From: Stomorhina lunata | Taxonomy: Eukaryota > Arthropoda > Insecta > Diptera > Rhiniidae | Direction: 5' to 3' | Length of the DNA: 64,000 nucleotides | Assembly (NCBI GenBank): GCA_933228675.1 | Contig: OW121744.1 | Coordinates: 117,947,600-118,011,599, forward strand | Shown: piece after piece, positions 26,560-40,392 of the stretch | Layout of the letters: each line of letters opens with the position of its first letter | Position numbering within the stretch: position 1 is the stretch's first letter | Made by a program: the position numbers and the translations under genes | The notes under the pieces: generated by a model | What the model saw: only the letters and a program-made list of their open reading frames with translations | Databases searched by the model: none | Told to the model about the DNA's origin: nothing

Positions 26560-27873
26560 TAAAAGTATAGGCATATAAATACTGTATATCGAAATTTGGA
26601 CCGCCGTACTATGGTATTTCTGCTGAAAAAGGCCATTTTTGGCCACAGCTTTTAAAAAATTGAATGATGCAGTTCTATGGGAAAGAGTCTAGGTATTAAG
26701 GCTTAATAATTGTTTTCAAGAAAAAGTTATATTATATGTTTTAAAAAAGGAATTGAAATTTGCTTAATGTTCTAGAACGAAGAGTGATAAAATTTTTCAT
26801 CAAACTCACTACCACATGCATCGAATATAGCTTCACAGTTTTAATCTTGATGCTGATTATTGGATGGGTTAAGGTACAGAGCCTTAGTTTTAGTCTGCAG
26901 AAGAAAATAACTTAATCTCGTATATAGTTTAAAAGATATCAGGAAATCAAAAAAGCTCTATTAAATTGAGTGTTTTCGTTTTTCTTTGGACAAAAATTAA
27001 GTTGGCTCGGTTTTACTCGGTGCTCCCACCTTAACCACGCAAAAGGCGAAAGTCTTTTCTCTAGATTGAGTGAAAAAAATTCACTGAAATTAAGCGATCG
27101 TAGTACAGTTCAAAATTTTCTGAAAACAGTCACGTAAATTGTTACGCATAATTTAACCAAAATATGTTGCAGTCATTTAGGCTTAAATTTTTATTCAAAT
27201 TATATTTAAGTGTATGTCCAACGCAGATACCCCTAGAAGTTGACGAATTTCAACCAAAATTAGTAGACCTCATTTTTGGGTCAACTAAGTTTGTTGAGAA
27301 TTCCAGCTTATATTAATAGACGTGTGTCGAATTTCATTAAATTCTGTTGAGAATTGTACATTAAGAAGAAAAATAGGTGTAAAAATGGTGGTCGACGAAT
27401 TTCAGTTTTTTGAATTTTTCTTATCTTTATAAAACTGAACAAATGTGCAAAATTTTATTGTTGTAGAATCACTTAGAACTCGAATAATTTCTGCTCAAGA
27501 CATGGTGACTTTTTCATATTTAGGTTGAACCTTGTCTAGGAGCTATGGTTAAATATTCTAAAGAAATTTGATACAGTAATTTCTGTTTTTTTTTTGGCAA
27601 TATTTCTCTTTAAATATATAAGTTAAAATTTGTGTTTAAAATTTTAATTTCGGGAAGTCACAACAATTTTAGCCAATATCAATAGATACTGTAACACTAC
27701 CAAAGCCGATGTCTGCACCTTATTTAAATACTTTGACTACACATTTACAAGAACAGACGCCGCCGTCTTCAGGAAGTGATTCCGAGTCCATCGGCACTAA
27801 GATGGGTCTTAGATCAACATTTCTATTCGCTGTATACATCATAACCTTCCCACATATAGTGATGTAGGGTAAA
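26560..27873 (+). mobile_element. Dispersed non-coding fly repeat, copy 2 (long, diverged)
   Basis: Shares with copy 1 the blocks AGCTATGGTTAAAT, TTCGGGAAGT and GGAAGTGATTCCGAGTC, plus the GGGTCTTAGA...ACATTTCTAT...ACATCATAA tail and the closing ACCTTCCCAC...TAGGGTAAAA. The left boundary is uncertain. No open frame of note. Confidence 0.65.
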
Positions 27874-30800
27874 AAGATATCATCACACTAATTTCGCTAT
27901 CAATCAGGACTAACAAATTTTCATTTCATATAAATTGTATTTAAAAATTTTTGCATATGCAAATATAAGCGACCAAATAATTTCCACATTTATAATATTT
28001 TCATTTTATTTTCAAATGTTTAAAATAACATTTGTTTTCAAAGCTTTCCTTATAATTTTGTTTATTACATACCCTCGTAAAAATAAACCAATGAAAGTAT
28101 ATTTTTTTTACCAAATTTATCAATAAAAAATTTTTTATATAAAATATAAAATTATCTTTCTACCCCAAGACTCGTAATAAAAACTTTGAGCTGCTTTTCT
28201 TGATATAAAAATTTTTATATTTTCATATTTTTACAGTTAAATCATAAAAAAGAAGGGAAAGAGAAAAAAAGTTTTACGTATTTTTATGATTTCATTTCGC
28301 ATCTGATTATAGAGATTCAAATGCGTTAGAGGAAATGAACGAACTGATTCCAGAATGTATGTGTGTGAGAGCTCTATGGAGAAATTTACATAGGGGAGAA
28401 AAGAGTCAAATTCCAGACAAGTCCTCTTTTGAAAATTTACATATACAGAGACAAGTATGGAAAATAATTCTACAAATGTTATGAATGTGTGTTTAAAGTG
28501 TGATATTTTAGTCTAGTGTTATATTTAAAATGTTTGTCTGTCTGATTTTCTGTTTGTCTCTCTGTCTGTCTGTTATTTGGTTTTTGTCTATCGTTCCATG
28601 TGTCTGGTTTTCCATTCCGTGACTCTTCTTTAAATGTGTGTATTTGAGTATTTGACTGAGTTGATTGGATGTATTAAAAACTTTTTTGTAACTGTTTATT
28701 GAAATTGATGCGTTATAAAAGTTTTGAAATTTATTTTCTAGCTTATATATTCTGTATGTAGAAATGATTGACAGTATGTGTTAAATACTTAAGAAGAAAG
28801 TTTAAAAATTAAGGATTTACTTTTCAACAAATTTAAATAAAAAAGAAATTTTATGATTAATAATCAAAAGTTCACAAAAGTTATTAAACATTTGCTAAAA
28901 GAGAGAAATTTTCAAGCAGAAGTCTTAAATTTGCTTATATGAGTATTAAAAATTTGAAGAATCTTAACCGTTTTCATTAGTTTAAGCCAAATGTTATACT
29001 AAAGCCTTAAAAATCATTTTATTCTAAAAGCCAATTCATGAAAGAATTTGTTTTTTAAATCATGATCATCATTGATAAAAAAACAACCCTTATTTTTTGT
29101 TCATGGTGAAGGTTATAAAAACAAGTTGAGCCTTTGAAGGCCAAAAGCCAAATTAGTTTATCAAAAAACGAGACCTTTAGAAACCCTTTAAAAAAACGAC
29201 CAGCTTTTATTTGAGTCTATCTAAAGCAAATTTGCAGTTCAGTGGATTTTAGCAGATGTGAAAAATAAAAACGAATTAACAACATCAAAGATACATTTTT
29301 TATTCAAACACGTTTCAGCCTAAAATTGTGTTTTACAAAAATGCGTGACCAATAAAAAAGCCCCCAAAAAACTAAAAAGAAATTCAAATTTTCTATAAAA
29401 AATTTCATGTTGCTTTATTTCTTAAAAAAAGAAGAAAAAAGTAATAACCATGATAAGGATTTGTTTTTAATTGCTGTTTTTTTCTTTGTTTTTTTTTGTT
29501 GCCTAGTTTTAGGCTGAATGGTTTTGTGTGAACAAATTAATCAAAAATAAGGAAAGGGAATTGAAACCGGAAGCTAAATAATAAAAATAAACAAGAAAGT
29601 CTAGATGGTTAAGGCAGAAAATAAGATACTCTACCCTATCAAGAAAGTCTTATACAAACCTAACTATTAGAAAATGTTGATCGATTCTCTCAATGAAAGA
29701 TGTTTCATAGAAAATTTCTCTGTGTCTTTTTAAACTTTCCTCTTATTAGCATTAAGGTTATTTTAAGTGGTAGGGGTTTTTTAAGAGTGAATTTTGGACA
29801 ACTTCAAATTGAGTGATTCTTAATCTTTAGGATTAGATTACAAATCACTTTCACTTAAGTAAAATTTTGGATCGGTTTAGTTGTTGTAGGGTATGTTATT
29901 GTCAAAAAATATAAACTACAAATAACATGTTAATATTTTTCAAACAAAAACTTTGAGACATTGAACATTTATTAGGACTCTAGATCTAGGTTTCTATTTG
30001 TTTTTGCTACGAAGGGTAATTGTCTTGTTTGTTTCTGTGTTTTAGAAATTTATCTTAATTTTTTATAGACATTTTTATGAAGATAAAGGTCGTGTATTTT
30101 TTTTTTTTTTTTCTATTTATTTTTATTATTTTGACTTTTACATTTTGTTTAACATTTACGGTCTGTTTATGGGATTTTTTGTTTGTTTTGGGTTTTTGTT
30201 TTCTATTGTTTTAAAAATTTTGACCTTTGTCATTAAATTATACTCTTCACTGGCAAACGGTAGGAGTCTTAGCAGAGACATTGCCCTAAATTGAGACGCG
30301 TGACAAAATTCGAATAAACTTTTTGAAAAGAAATGTTAGTACATTATTAACAAGAGAATTAGCAAAGAAAGTTCTGATAGAATTTCAAATATTTTTTGTA
30401 TCTAAAGTTACTTTCAAGTTCACAATTTCTATGACCCCTATAAAATCTGGTTACATTTTTGGAAAAATGAGTAAAATCAAAATTAAAATGATTATTCCAC
30501 CATGAAATGAAACCTTTTTGTTACAGCCCCCCAAGTATTAAATTATTTGATAGAAGTCATTATACAAGTATTTCTAAATTTTTCAAAAACTCAACTCAAT
30601 TTTTTGTTGTCTCTTCCTTTAAAAGGGACTTGTTAAACTAACAATTTCAAAGTTTAAAAGACCTGACCCTGCTACTTTATTTCCTTTTGTAACATTTTCT
30701 ATATTTATTTAATATCATTTGCCAACTAAAGATAACAGTAGGTAACTAAGTATTTTAGCATAAATTTCCCCCTTCTGTTGATTTCTAAGTTACAAAAGCT

Positions 30801-31798
30801 TTTTAATTTGAATTTGTTTTTCCAATTTAAGTTTTTTTCCTCAACATTTTATGCTGGTAATTTCCTTGACTTTAATGTTCAATGAACACGTAACGCAAAG
30901 GGAAAATGAAAAGAAAAAAAATCATTGAAATTTGAAAAAAGACATATAAGAAAAAACTAGAAAAAATTTAAAGGAAATTCTAACATTTCTAACAAATGAA
31001 AGGACATGAACGCACATTAGTCTGTTCGTTAAAGTATAGACTGACAGACTAGTGAAAAGTAAATGGAATACAAATGATGAAACAGGCAAAAGACATTTGT
31101 TTGATACTAAACTTACAATAATGTTCTCACTTAACTCTGTTTTCTTTTATTCTCATAACATCTAAAAGGACACTCTTGGACACACCATTACGCTACTTAA
31201 AACACACACATAAAATTTGCACACACTCACTCAAACATACACATGCACAGTTAAACTAGTCAAGAATTCGTTTTTTTCTACATTTTATTTGCCTTTTCAT
31301 TTCTTTTTAATTTTTTAGTTTCCCATTTTATTTTTGCTGCAGAAATTGTAAGTAAAACGGAAATTAATGTATATTTCTTTAACAGTTTCTTTGACTCCTT
31401 CTCGTTTATCCTTTTCTTATTTGTACTAAAAAATATATATTGTAAAATTCATGTGCTGTCAAAGTATGGCAGAGCAATAAGAATAAGTGTGTGTTGCAAG
31501 AAGATTGACAGTTTCTTAGAAATGATTTTAAAATGGCAGCAGCAACAATTGTTGCTGGAAGGTTTTACAAAGTAGTTGTTATAACGTTTATGTATGTTTT
31601 TTGTACAATTGCCAATCAATATTAAATTAAATTGTTTGTTTATTACCCACTATCAGTAATTAATTGCTTAAGATAGTAAATCTTCTTTTACAAAAGAACA
31701 ATCTTTATTTTTTTAACAATGAAAAAGATAAATCAATTAAACAGGAAGTCAAAAAAATATGAAAAATCAATTGATTATTAAAAAGTCGACAAACTGGA

Positions 31799-32530
31799 AC
31801 TAGAACTGAACTAGAACTGAACTAGAACTGAACTAGAACTGAACTAGAACTGAACTAGAACTGAACTAGAACTGAACTAGAACTGAACTAGAACTGAACT
31901 AGAACTGAACTAGAACTGAACTAGAACTGAACTAGAACTGAACTAGAACTGAACTAGAACTGAACTAGAACTGAACTAGAACTGAACTAGAACTGAACTA
32001 GAACTGAACTAGAACTGAACTAGAACTGAACTAGAACTGAACTAGAACTGAACTAGAACTGAACTAGAACTGAACTAGAACTGAACTAGAACTGAACTAG
32101 AACTGAACTAGAACTGAACTAGAACTGAACTAGAACTGAACTAGAACTGAACTAGAACTGAACTAGAACTGAACTAGAACTGAACTAGAACTGAACTAGA
32201 ACTGAACTAGAACTGAACTAGAACTGAACTAGAACTGAACTAGAACTGAACTAGAACTGAACTAGAACTGAACTAGAACTGAACTAGAACTGAACTAGAA
32301 CTGAACTAGAACTGAACTAGAACTGAACTAGAACTGAACTAGAACTGAACTAGAACTGAACTAGAACTGAACTAGAACTGAACTAGAACTGAACTAGAAC
32401 TGAACTAGAACTGAACTAGAACTGAACTAGAACTGAACTAGAACTGAACTAGAACTGAACTAGAACTGAACTAGAACTGAACTAGAACTGAACTAGAACT
32501 GAACTAGAACTGAACTAGAACTGAACTAGA
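31799..32530. repeat. 11-bp tandem satellite, about 66 copies
   Basis: The unit AACTAGAACTG is repeated for 732 bp with no change that I can find until the last partial copy (ending CTAGAGCAG). Perfect identity over about 66 copies implies very recent expansion. Every frame contains stops, so it encodes nothing. Confidence 0.97.
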
Positions 32531-34051
32531 GCAGAAATAGGTATTTATTTATTAATACAGGCTCCTCGTTTAACATCCAAGTTTCCATTATCATCCCCCA
32601 TTTTCTTTGAATTTATTTTATAAATAGCACATGCTTATCCACAGTCAGAAAATCCCCTGTTTAACGACCACGATTTAAAAATAGAAATAAAATCCAAGTG
32701 TCTATTTTGTGATGTGCTGGCTATTTTGATTTTAATTATCCTTTAACCCGCAACTGTCGCAAGAAACATGAGACACAGTTTCGTCTCAATGAATGCTTCC
32801 AAATAAAAACAGGAAACACCATAACCACCACTAACACCAGCATTTTTGTGACAAGGATGGAACATCTAATTCCTTGAAATACTAATGATAATGACTGTTA
32901 ATGACAGTTATCAGGTTTATATGTATTTCTGACATTCACTTAAATGTAAAATATTTGAAAAATTGTGAATTATAAATTTTTTTTTAATCTGAAAATAAAT
33001 TAATCAATAGTTATTAGTATTTGATAAATCGTGTGCGTCATAACCTTGTTGGGAAATATGTATAAAGGACCATCGCTAGAGATGGCAGCTGTTATGGTGA
33101 CTGACCTCCATATTACTGACAATCAACAGAATGACGGACATGAATGAATGAACATACAAATGAAAGGAGATGATGAAACAATTTGGTTTTTTGTTGTCGT
33201 ATATGCTACAGTTTGTTGTTGTTGTTTTATTGTTGCTGTATCTATTTGTTCCGCAGCAACATTTCGTTGTTAAGTTTGCCTGTGATTCTAATGATAACGT
33301 TAATGATAATGACTGGATGAGGATGAACTGCAGATGATGATTTTTTTCATTTGGTCGGTCGTTTGGTTGGTTTGTTTGGTTGTGGCTTATATGATGAGTT
33401 TGATGCTGATGGTGCTTATGAAAATAATGATGACGATGATGTTTTTGAAATATGTATTTCTATGGACTTTATTACTTTGTCTGCTAAAAATACGCATACC
33501 AACAAAAGTAAGGTCACATTAGGCAAATATTTGATGATTAAAATCTAATCTTTAGACAAAATATTGAAAAATTATTAAGTTGTCTTATAATCTTTCAAAT
33601 ATTTTCTTAGTCTGTTCTTACATTTTTACGGTTACATTAGCACTATGGTTCATCTTAAAAATTTCATTTTTCAGCAAATTTATTTTGTAAATTTCATTTA
33701 AATAATTGATGATGAAAGCATTTATGAACACGTCCAACGCTAAAAGTTTTTGCTCTAATTTTTATCTTGTTGTTGCATCGTTGTTAGATAATTAAACGCA
33801 AAAACCTTGTTAACAATTATTTGAATTGAATTATGATTTATGACCAGAATAATGATGGTGGAAATATTTATATAATGAAACTGTTAAGTACATTTGTTGC
33901 TCAAATTATATAAAATGGGAAGAGGAAAAAAGATGACTTGACTTTTTTTTTTGCAAATAAAATTTGGTTAATGCTAATGCCAAGTATTCACTTAAGACTT
34001 GTACTTAGTTTTTATTATATAATTGAATTTTGTATTTTTTTTTATTTCTAG

Positions 34052-34206
34052 ATGTGAAAATGTTATGACCTGTCCCATAAGGCCCATTGGTTCGGGCAAC
34101 GAGCACTGTCCCTATGATTGGCTGGCCGTTTATGATGGCAGAGATGAGCATTCGCCATTGATTGGTAAATTCTGTGGCCTGGGAAAGTTTCCCTTTAGTA
34201 TAATAG
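34052..34206 (+). CDS. CUB/LDLa membrane protein, exon e (second CUB domain, second half)
   Basis: Exon between TTATTTCTAG and ATAG|GTAAGT. After the shared Arg it encodes CENVMTCPIRPIGSGNEHC, then PYDWLAVYDGRDE, then GKFCGLGKFPFSIIG. DWLAVYDG and KFCG are textbook CUB positions: an Asp and a Tyr-Asp-Gly of the kind that can contribute to calcium binding, and the third/fourth Cys pair. Together with exon d and the start of exon f it forms one complete canonical CUB domain. Confidence 0.95.
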
Positions 34207-35758
34207 GTAAGTAATGCTGCTTGAAAAAAGAACTTGTGAAATATTTTAAAATTCTATTTAAGTAGCAAGAACTTAATTTTGGCAAATAATTTAACTAAAC
34301 AACATTTAACTTTAATTTAACTTAACTACATTTTCTGACTTTACTATACAAAAGGGAGTGATTTTTATAAAATACTTTATTCTAAATAACTTCTATTTAA
34401 AGCGTTTGTGGAATCAGTTCTAAACTAATATTGAAAACGCTCAAAGTTTTGTTCTATAACAACAATATTCTAATATTTATTTATACGACTTTAGACTGAA
34501 TGTCCATCTATCAATGTTTTGCTACGTATAGCAAAACTTGATTCAAAATTTTTCAATATACCCAGCAAAACTTTTCATTATCAAAAAACAGCTAAACTAT
34601 TGAATACGAACTAATAAGTTTAAGTTATAACATAAACATGGTGATGTCATTGGATGTAAGTAAGTACTTACCAATGGCAGAAAAGTAATGACATAAGTAA
34701 GTAATTGTAAAACAACAACTAAAACTTTTTTCAGAATAAATTGCCTTTTTAATTACAAATAAGTACTTACTGCAATAACTTTTAAGTATTTGGAGGGTAT
34801 GTTGTAATCATTACAAGGTAACCAGTTTGCAGAGTACATCCAATTATCAAAATTTTGCTGGGTATCTTAAATGTGAAATATTGAATATTTTCCCTCAATA
34901 AATTGCATAATCAGTTATAAGATTTTCAAAACCAAAAGCTCAAAAAAGGCCAAAAATCAAGCTGGCAAAAATAGCAAAAGTATGTGCATATAAATTTTGT
35001 ATAAATGTTATAGCACCCTCATACAAATGTCCAATTGTATGACCTGAATGGCCTCAATAACATGAAATGTTAATTTCGTAAATACAACATTGCAACATTG
35101 TGGACAAATCGAATGTGCAACGTGTATAAATGTGCAAGTAAAAACATACATATATGTATGTGTATTAGTCCTTGTTGACTATGAGCATGTTAAACTACAT
35201 CTTTGTATGTATGTGAATAGTTGTCCATGGCGTTGTAGTTGTTGCTGGTGTAAATGCAGTTTGTAGATTAAATTAAAATTGCCCAACAAAAAATTTAGCT
35301 TAACAAACGAAAACTGTATTTACTTGTTTTTGTTACTCTTTTACTATAGAAATGTTTGCTGGGTCTTGGTCTTTTTGCTTGCTGGGGAGTTTGTGCAAAC
35401 CGAATATGTCATATAAAGGATATTGAATGCTAATGTAATTAATATTTATTAAATGTTTATGTGTTCTGCATTTCAAAAATCATTTATACATTTGAACTTT
35501 GGATCAGCAAGTGGGGGAGGGGATTTGGAAAAAGGAAGTTACAACACGTTTATATAAAAGTGATAAATTGTAACCTTTAAACTAAATAAAGTTATAATAC
35601 AATATATAAATCTATGTATTTCTATTTGTTACTATTTGTCATTGGACAGGAATATGTTTTTATACAATTTATTCATTTTATAGTTATTTTACAAAATTAT
35701 TTATACATTCAGCTCATTTCCTTGTTTAAATGTTTATGTGTTTGTTTTTTTTTTCTAG
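34207..35758 (+). other. Intron e-f of the CUB gene
   Basis: A 1.55-kb AT-rich intron. It carries a MITE with TA target duplication (34561-34862) and no exon. Confidence 0.85.
34561..34862. mobile_element. MITE with CCCAGCAAAA termini and TA target duplication
   Basis: The left terminus CCCAGCAAAACTTTTC and right terminus ATTTTGCTGGG are inverted repeats, and TA flanks both sides (34559-34560 and 34863-34864). At 302 bp and without an open frame it is a non-autonomous element. TA duplication suggests mobilisation by a Tc1/mariner-type transposase (inference). The sub-terminal halves also share GTAAGTACTTAC-like blocks in opposite orientation. Confidence 0.72.
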
Positions 35759-36038
35759 GTACATCTCAATACATGTATGTTGAGTTTGTTACATCACCGG
35801 CCGGACCTTTATTAAATACCGGCTTTCATTTCAATGTTGGCAATTGGCCAGGACATGTGGAAACAGCTGGCATTAAACATGGCATTTGTGATTGGTTACT
35901 TAGTTCCGATTCTCTAAAGGATAGCAGTGCTAGTGAGGGCATATTCCTAAGTATAGCTCATTGGTATCCACCCAACACCTCCTGCAGTTATCATATAAAA
36001 GGACGAATTGGAGAAATAGTGCGATTATATTTCCCCAG
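35759..36038 (+). CDS. CUB/LDLa membrane protein, exon f (end of second CUB, start of third)
   Basis: Exon between TTTTTCTAG and CAG|GTAAGT. It begins TSQYMYVEFVTSPAGPLLN and GFHFNVG, the closing strands of the second CUB domain, then runs into HGICDWLLSSDS and SIAHWYPPNTSCSYHI, ending in RIGEIVRLYFP. The HWYPPNTSCSY segment is the first-half signature of a third CUB-like module. The boundary between domains is internal to the exon. AG at the end joins T of the last exon to make Ser. Confidence 0.94.
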
Positions 36039-38825
36039 GTAAGTGAGAAAAATTATTATTTTAAAAATTTAAAAAAAATGGGTAGATAATGTTTCTTTAT
36101 ATCAATTTTTCGTACTTGTATACATGTTTGCTATTGTATGTATGCACTTTAATTTAACTAAATGAAAATTAAATATCACTTATACGTGTGGTTTTCGATT
36201 ATTCATTGAATAGGCCTATAACAACTGAAAAATTCTGTTGAAATTTGTATTTTTGTATTTTTGTCTGATGTTCCAGTTTGGCTGCCTGCCATCATACTCC
36301 TATACGTGCTATTAATTTTAATATATCGCGTCAGTGGAATATCATTAAAAACAATTCAGATAAGCCATAAATATCCAGCGCCCTCAAATACTCACATTTT
36401 AAATTTTCCTTTCCCAGCCGCCACCTACAATTCAATTAATACCTGAAACAATTGTTAACAACTGTATTTGTCAGAAATTAAAAATCACTTGTAACAATAA
36501 AACATAAAATAACAAAATAAATGTACAAATACACATACATATGCAAGTCCGGGCAACCTACATCCGCTTTTGGCAAATGACACAAATGAAAAGGTTATAC
36601 AAACTTATACTAGTATGTGTGTGTGTGTGAAAATTTTAAGATTACAAAAAAGTAAATATATTGTTAAAAATCCCACAGTGTTTCATTTAAAAAAATGTAT
36701 GTATGAAAAAAAAGCAAACAAATTTTTTTTTGCTTTTAACCGGCAACAATGTTGACAGTGTCTAGACAATTTGTACGCAAAAGTTTATATACAAAAGTGC
36801 ACAAGCTTATGTACGAGTACTAGTACTTACATAGACCAAAAGCTTTTGTATATATGCCTTTCTATACATATATTCATTGTTAACATGTATGTATTTGTCA
36901 TGGTCTTTTGTTCACATGTGACCAGTTAAGCAGCCACACACTCAGGAATTATACATCACATTCAGAAAGCACCCTCACATTAAGCGTGAAAATGTAAAAA
37001 ACCATATATTTTTCGCTATATTTTTTTTTGGTGAATTTAAAAAATATACGAGGATGTGTGTAACCACGTTAAAAGTTAAGCAGAACATAAAACAATTGAA
37101 CAAAAAGAAAACAAAATAATATTGAAAAAGTAATAATGAACGAGTGTAACAAGCGCTTCAACATTTGAACACACAGACTTACACACATACAGATGCCTAA
37201 AAGTATGCACTTTTTAGATTTAATATGTAAAATTACACGACTAACAACTTTTCGCAATAAACCACGTTTTTCAATAGAATATGTCTTATACGATTTTCAA
37301 TAACCTTTGTCTTTCAGTCGCCTATAAACTACATCGTATTGCGTTCTTCAAAAGTCTATATATTTTTAACCCAGCTACTATGTTAGACAAATGTTCTGGT
37401 CATATATTTTGACCCCAAAATTTTTTTATTGAGAAAATTCAAATTTGTACATTTCAAAAATAATTTAAAAGCTTGTGATCAATGAAATATGTCACCGTTT
37501 GAGTGATTGTGTGTCGGTGTGAAGGACTAATAGGTTGTTTGCAAGTTATGCACTCAGTAAATACGATTTGGGTCATCAAAAAACCCCTTACTTAGTAGCA
37601 GGGTTAAATAAGACTTCCCTAGCGATCATGCGGAAGCAAAACTATGCTTTCGAGGACACATCGGAATCTTCTTACAGTACCTGGTTACAGTACCTCTTCC
37701 ACAAGACTGTAGATGAAATGCAGACTTTTAATTAGCCTTAATCTTAAGCAAGATTACGCCTTAAGTTTGTATTTTTATTATATTGAACTCTTATAAATGG
37801 TTATTGCAATTCCAGGATACACATTATTACATATGTTTGTGGCTGTTCATCACATTAAATACAACAGGAAGTTTTTACTCATCAGTAAATGTGCTCGTAA
37901 TACTATTAACTGTGAAATTTCTTTGCCTGTTCCGCAGTACAACAAAACAATGAGTATTTTATGTATTTTGGTATTGTTTTATTGCTGTTGCAAAAGTTTT
38001 ACTTCAACCTCTGTTTTATGTTGTTGTCAGAGTGAATGTTCATTTCTTCATGTTGTTGTTTTCGAAGAATATATTTTTAAACATAAATATAATATAAAGT
38101 GACGTATAACAAAAAACACATTTTCAAGTAGGGAATATAAAACCTTTACACACACACACATACATACATACATTTATACACACGTATAGTATATATTTAG
38201 CCACATTTACACTAACTTATATATATTACACTTTAAGAAGACGACGCGGCATTTTAACCCAAGTGACAGGTTAAATTAAAACGTCACATAAATCTTTACT
38301 AGAATTTTCATTAAAATATTTAAGTGGCGCAAAAATGAACGAAAAGGAAAATAAGTTAAAATGTATAGAGTAAAAATTACAACACCAGCAGCAACAACCA
38401 CAACATTAACGACAATTTGAAATCCTTTTTGCTCCGCTTTAACACGCACACACACATATTATATGCTCAATACTAAAATGTAGTAGTTGTTCACTTTGTT
38501 AACTTCGAGTGTGTGTATTTCCTTAAGAGGGAACTGTAGACATTTGAGTTAAAAGAGAGAAAAACTATAAATAAATACTAGAAGAAGAAACCGGTGCATG
38601 TTCAAGTTTTGGTAAGAGGAGACAGCAAAATTTAACAGCCACAAAAATATGCTATACTTCGAGTAAGTCATTGTTGCATATCAAAGTTAATGTTTAAGTA
38701 GGAAAAAATTAAGAATGAAAATAAGTGGTATCCTTAAGTTTATGTATTTGTACTGCATTTTCTTATTTATAAAAGTAGTCAAAGAATTTGTTGCAAAGAA
38801 AAGGAAGAGAAAAAATGGCAAATAA

Positions 38826-38920
38826 GTAATAGTAGGTCTAGCCCGACCTACACCTTTGAGGTCAAATGTAGATCTACTAAGAGAAATTTTCAAAGATGTA
38901 CCCTATACCAAAGGCGAAAA
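38826..38920 (+). mobile_element. Short relic of the dispersed fly repeat
   Basis: The block TCTAGCCCGACCTACACC and the following TTGAGGTCAAATG resemble the 5' block of copy 1 (AAGCCCGATAGCCTTCACC...AAGGTCAAAGG). Only about 90 bp is left. Confidence 0.4.
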
Positions 38921-40392
38921 GGAATAAAATTTTAGAGAAAATATCAAAATTTTCTTAAAATAATCAAAGTTGTAAATAATTTTTTTCTTTTTTTCCAAAA
39001 ATAAGAATATGTTTCTTTTGAATATATGTACCTTGTTGTCATATAAATGTAAAATAGTTAAGCCCAAGTGATCATTACATTCAGCGTTTTAACAAAAAAA
39101 AACTTTTTTTAGACTAAAAATAACGAGCATTTAGTTATAAAAATATAAAAACCTGCAAGCAAAAGTAAAGAGCTTATATGCCCCTTAACATAGGCTAAAC
39201 TATATTTTTTTAATAAACTTTTTAGCATTTCGCCACTACTGAGCACATACTAATACTCGTACATAAAATAGAAGATATAGGATTTTTTCATAACGATGAT
39301 AAGCTCTACAATCTAGTTGTGGTACGTCTAGAAGTGTTAGTACACACATACATACATATGTATTTATAGTTGTGGCTGTTGTAATACTTATTCATCACAG
39401 AGAGTTTAGTTCATAACATACGAATGACTGTGTCGTAAGTGTGTCAGCATTTCTTGTATGAAGTAGTTTTGGTTTTCTATTCCCTTTTTCATACTTTGTT
39501 TTAGTATATTTTTTTTTGCTGTTTTCTATTTTTTGTCGTATATATGGATTATAAGGACATACCGCAAGGCATGTCCAAAATCCTTTATATGGTTGTAAAT
39601 TTGTTTTGATATGAAGAATTAAGGTAGTAGTGTGGAGATGTTTTAATTTAACTAGACATACTAATTCAAAAATAAAAGATAATGAGAATATTTAAATATC
39701 AAAAGTTTTACTTTTTTTTGGAGAATTTTTTTGAAGTTTTCTATCAAGATTTAATTATTTTTTCGTTAGTATTTAATAATTTTCAATATAACTAAATTTC
39801 TAAATTAAATGACATCTTATGGAGCAAATTTCCTTAAAAACCCCCTAAATAAAGAACCACATCCTCCCTAATTCCTTTAACTCTATTTCAACGTAATATT
39901 TAGTACTTTACTTTTGTGCACGTCTATATCGTAAATATTATTTTCTATATAGAATTTCTATTTCTTTATACATTTCTTTAAATTATTTATAAAATATTTT
40001 TCTATTTCTTTGAGAAAAAAGACTATTTGAAGTATTTTGTAGAGCAAATAAAAACGAAATGAAATTCTGCTGTAACAGCATAATTTTTGGTACGTTTCCT
40101 TATCTTATAGGAGTGTGTGTCAGTTGGATGTTGCTGACTTTATGTTTCTCCAATTTCTTTTGGTTTGGCCTTTGTCTGCTATTTAAGGATTCTTGCGATG
40201 AAGTTTTGTAGGCGTTAGGCATGAAAAACCTTTTTATTAGCTTCAATTTTCTACTGCTTCTCTTTTATTTTGCCATAAATATGAACTTAAGGTGAAATTG
40301 AAATAGATAATGTTTAACTAGAAGTTTGAAGCTATGAGATAAATTATGAGGGATTCAAGAGAAACATATAAAGGATTTTTTTATAATATAAA

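Larger units (their letters stand above)
25342..34051 (+). other. Intron d-e of the CUB gene (8.7 kb)
   Basis: The largest intron seen, splitting one CUB domain in the middle. It contains a dispersed-repeat copy (26560-27873), an 11-bp satellite of about 66 copies (31799-32530), a short TCTG patch near 28536-28572 and a GAT-rich patch (33290-33445). No other exon is supported. Confidence 0.8.

Noticed and set aside
33334..33548. Two overlapping frames over a GAT-rich patch (Met- or Asp-rich peptides)
   Set aside because: Simple-sequence composition; no splice sites consistent with the CUB gene.
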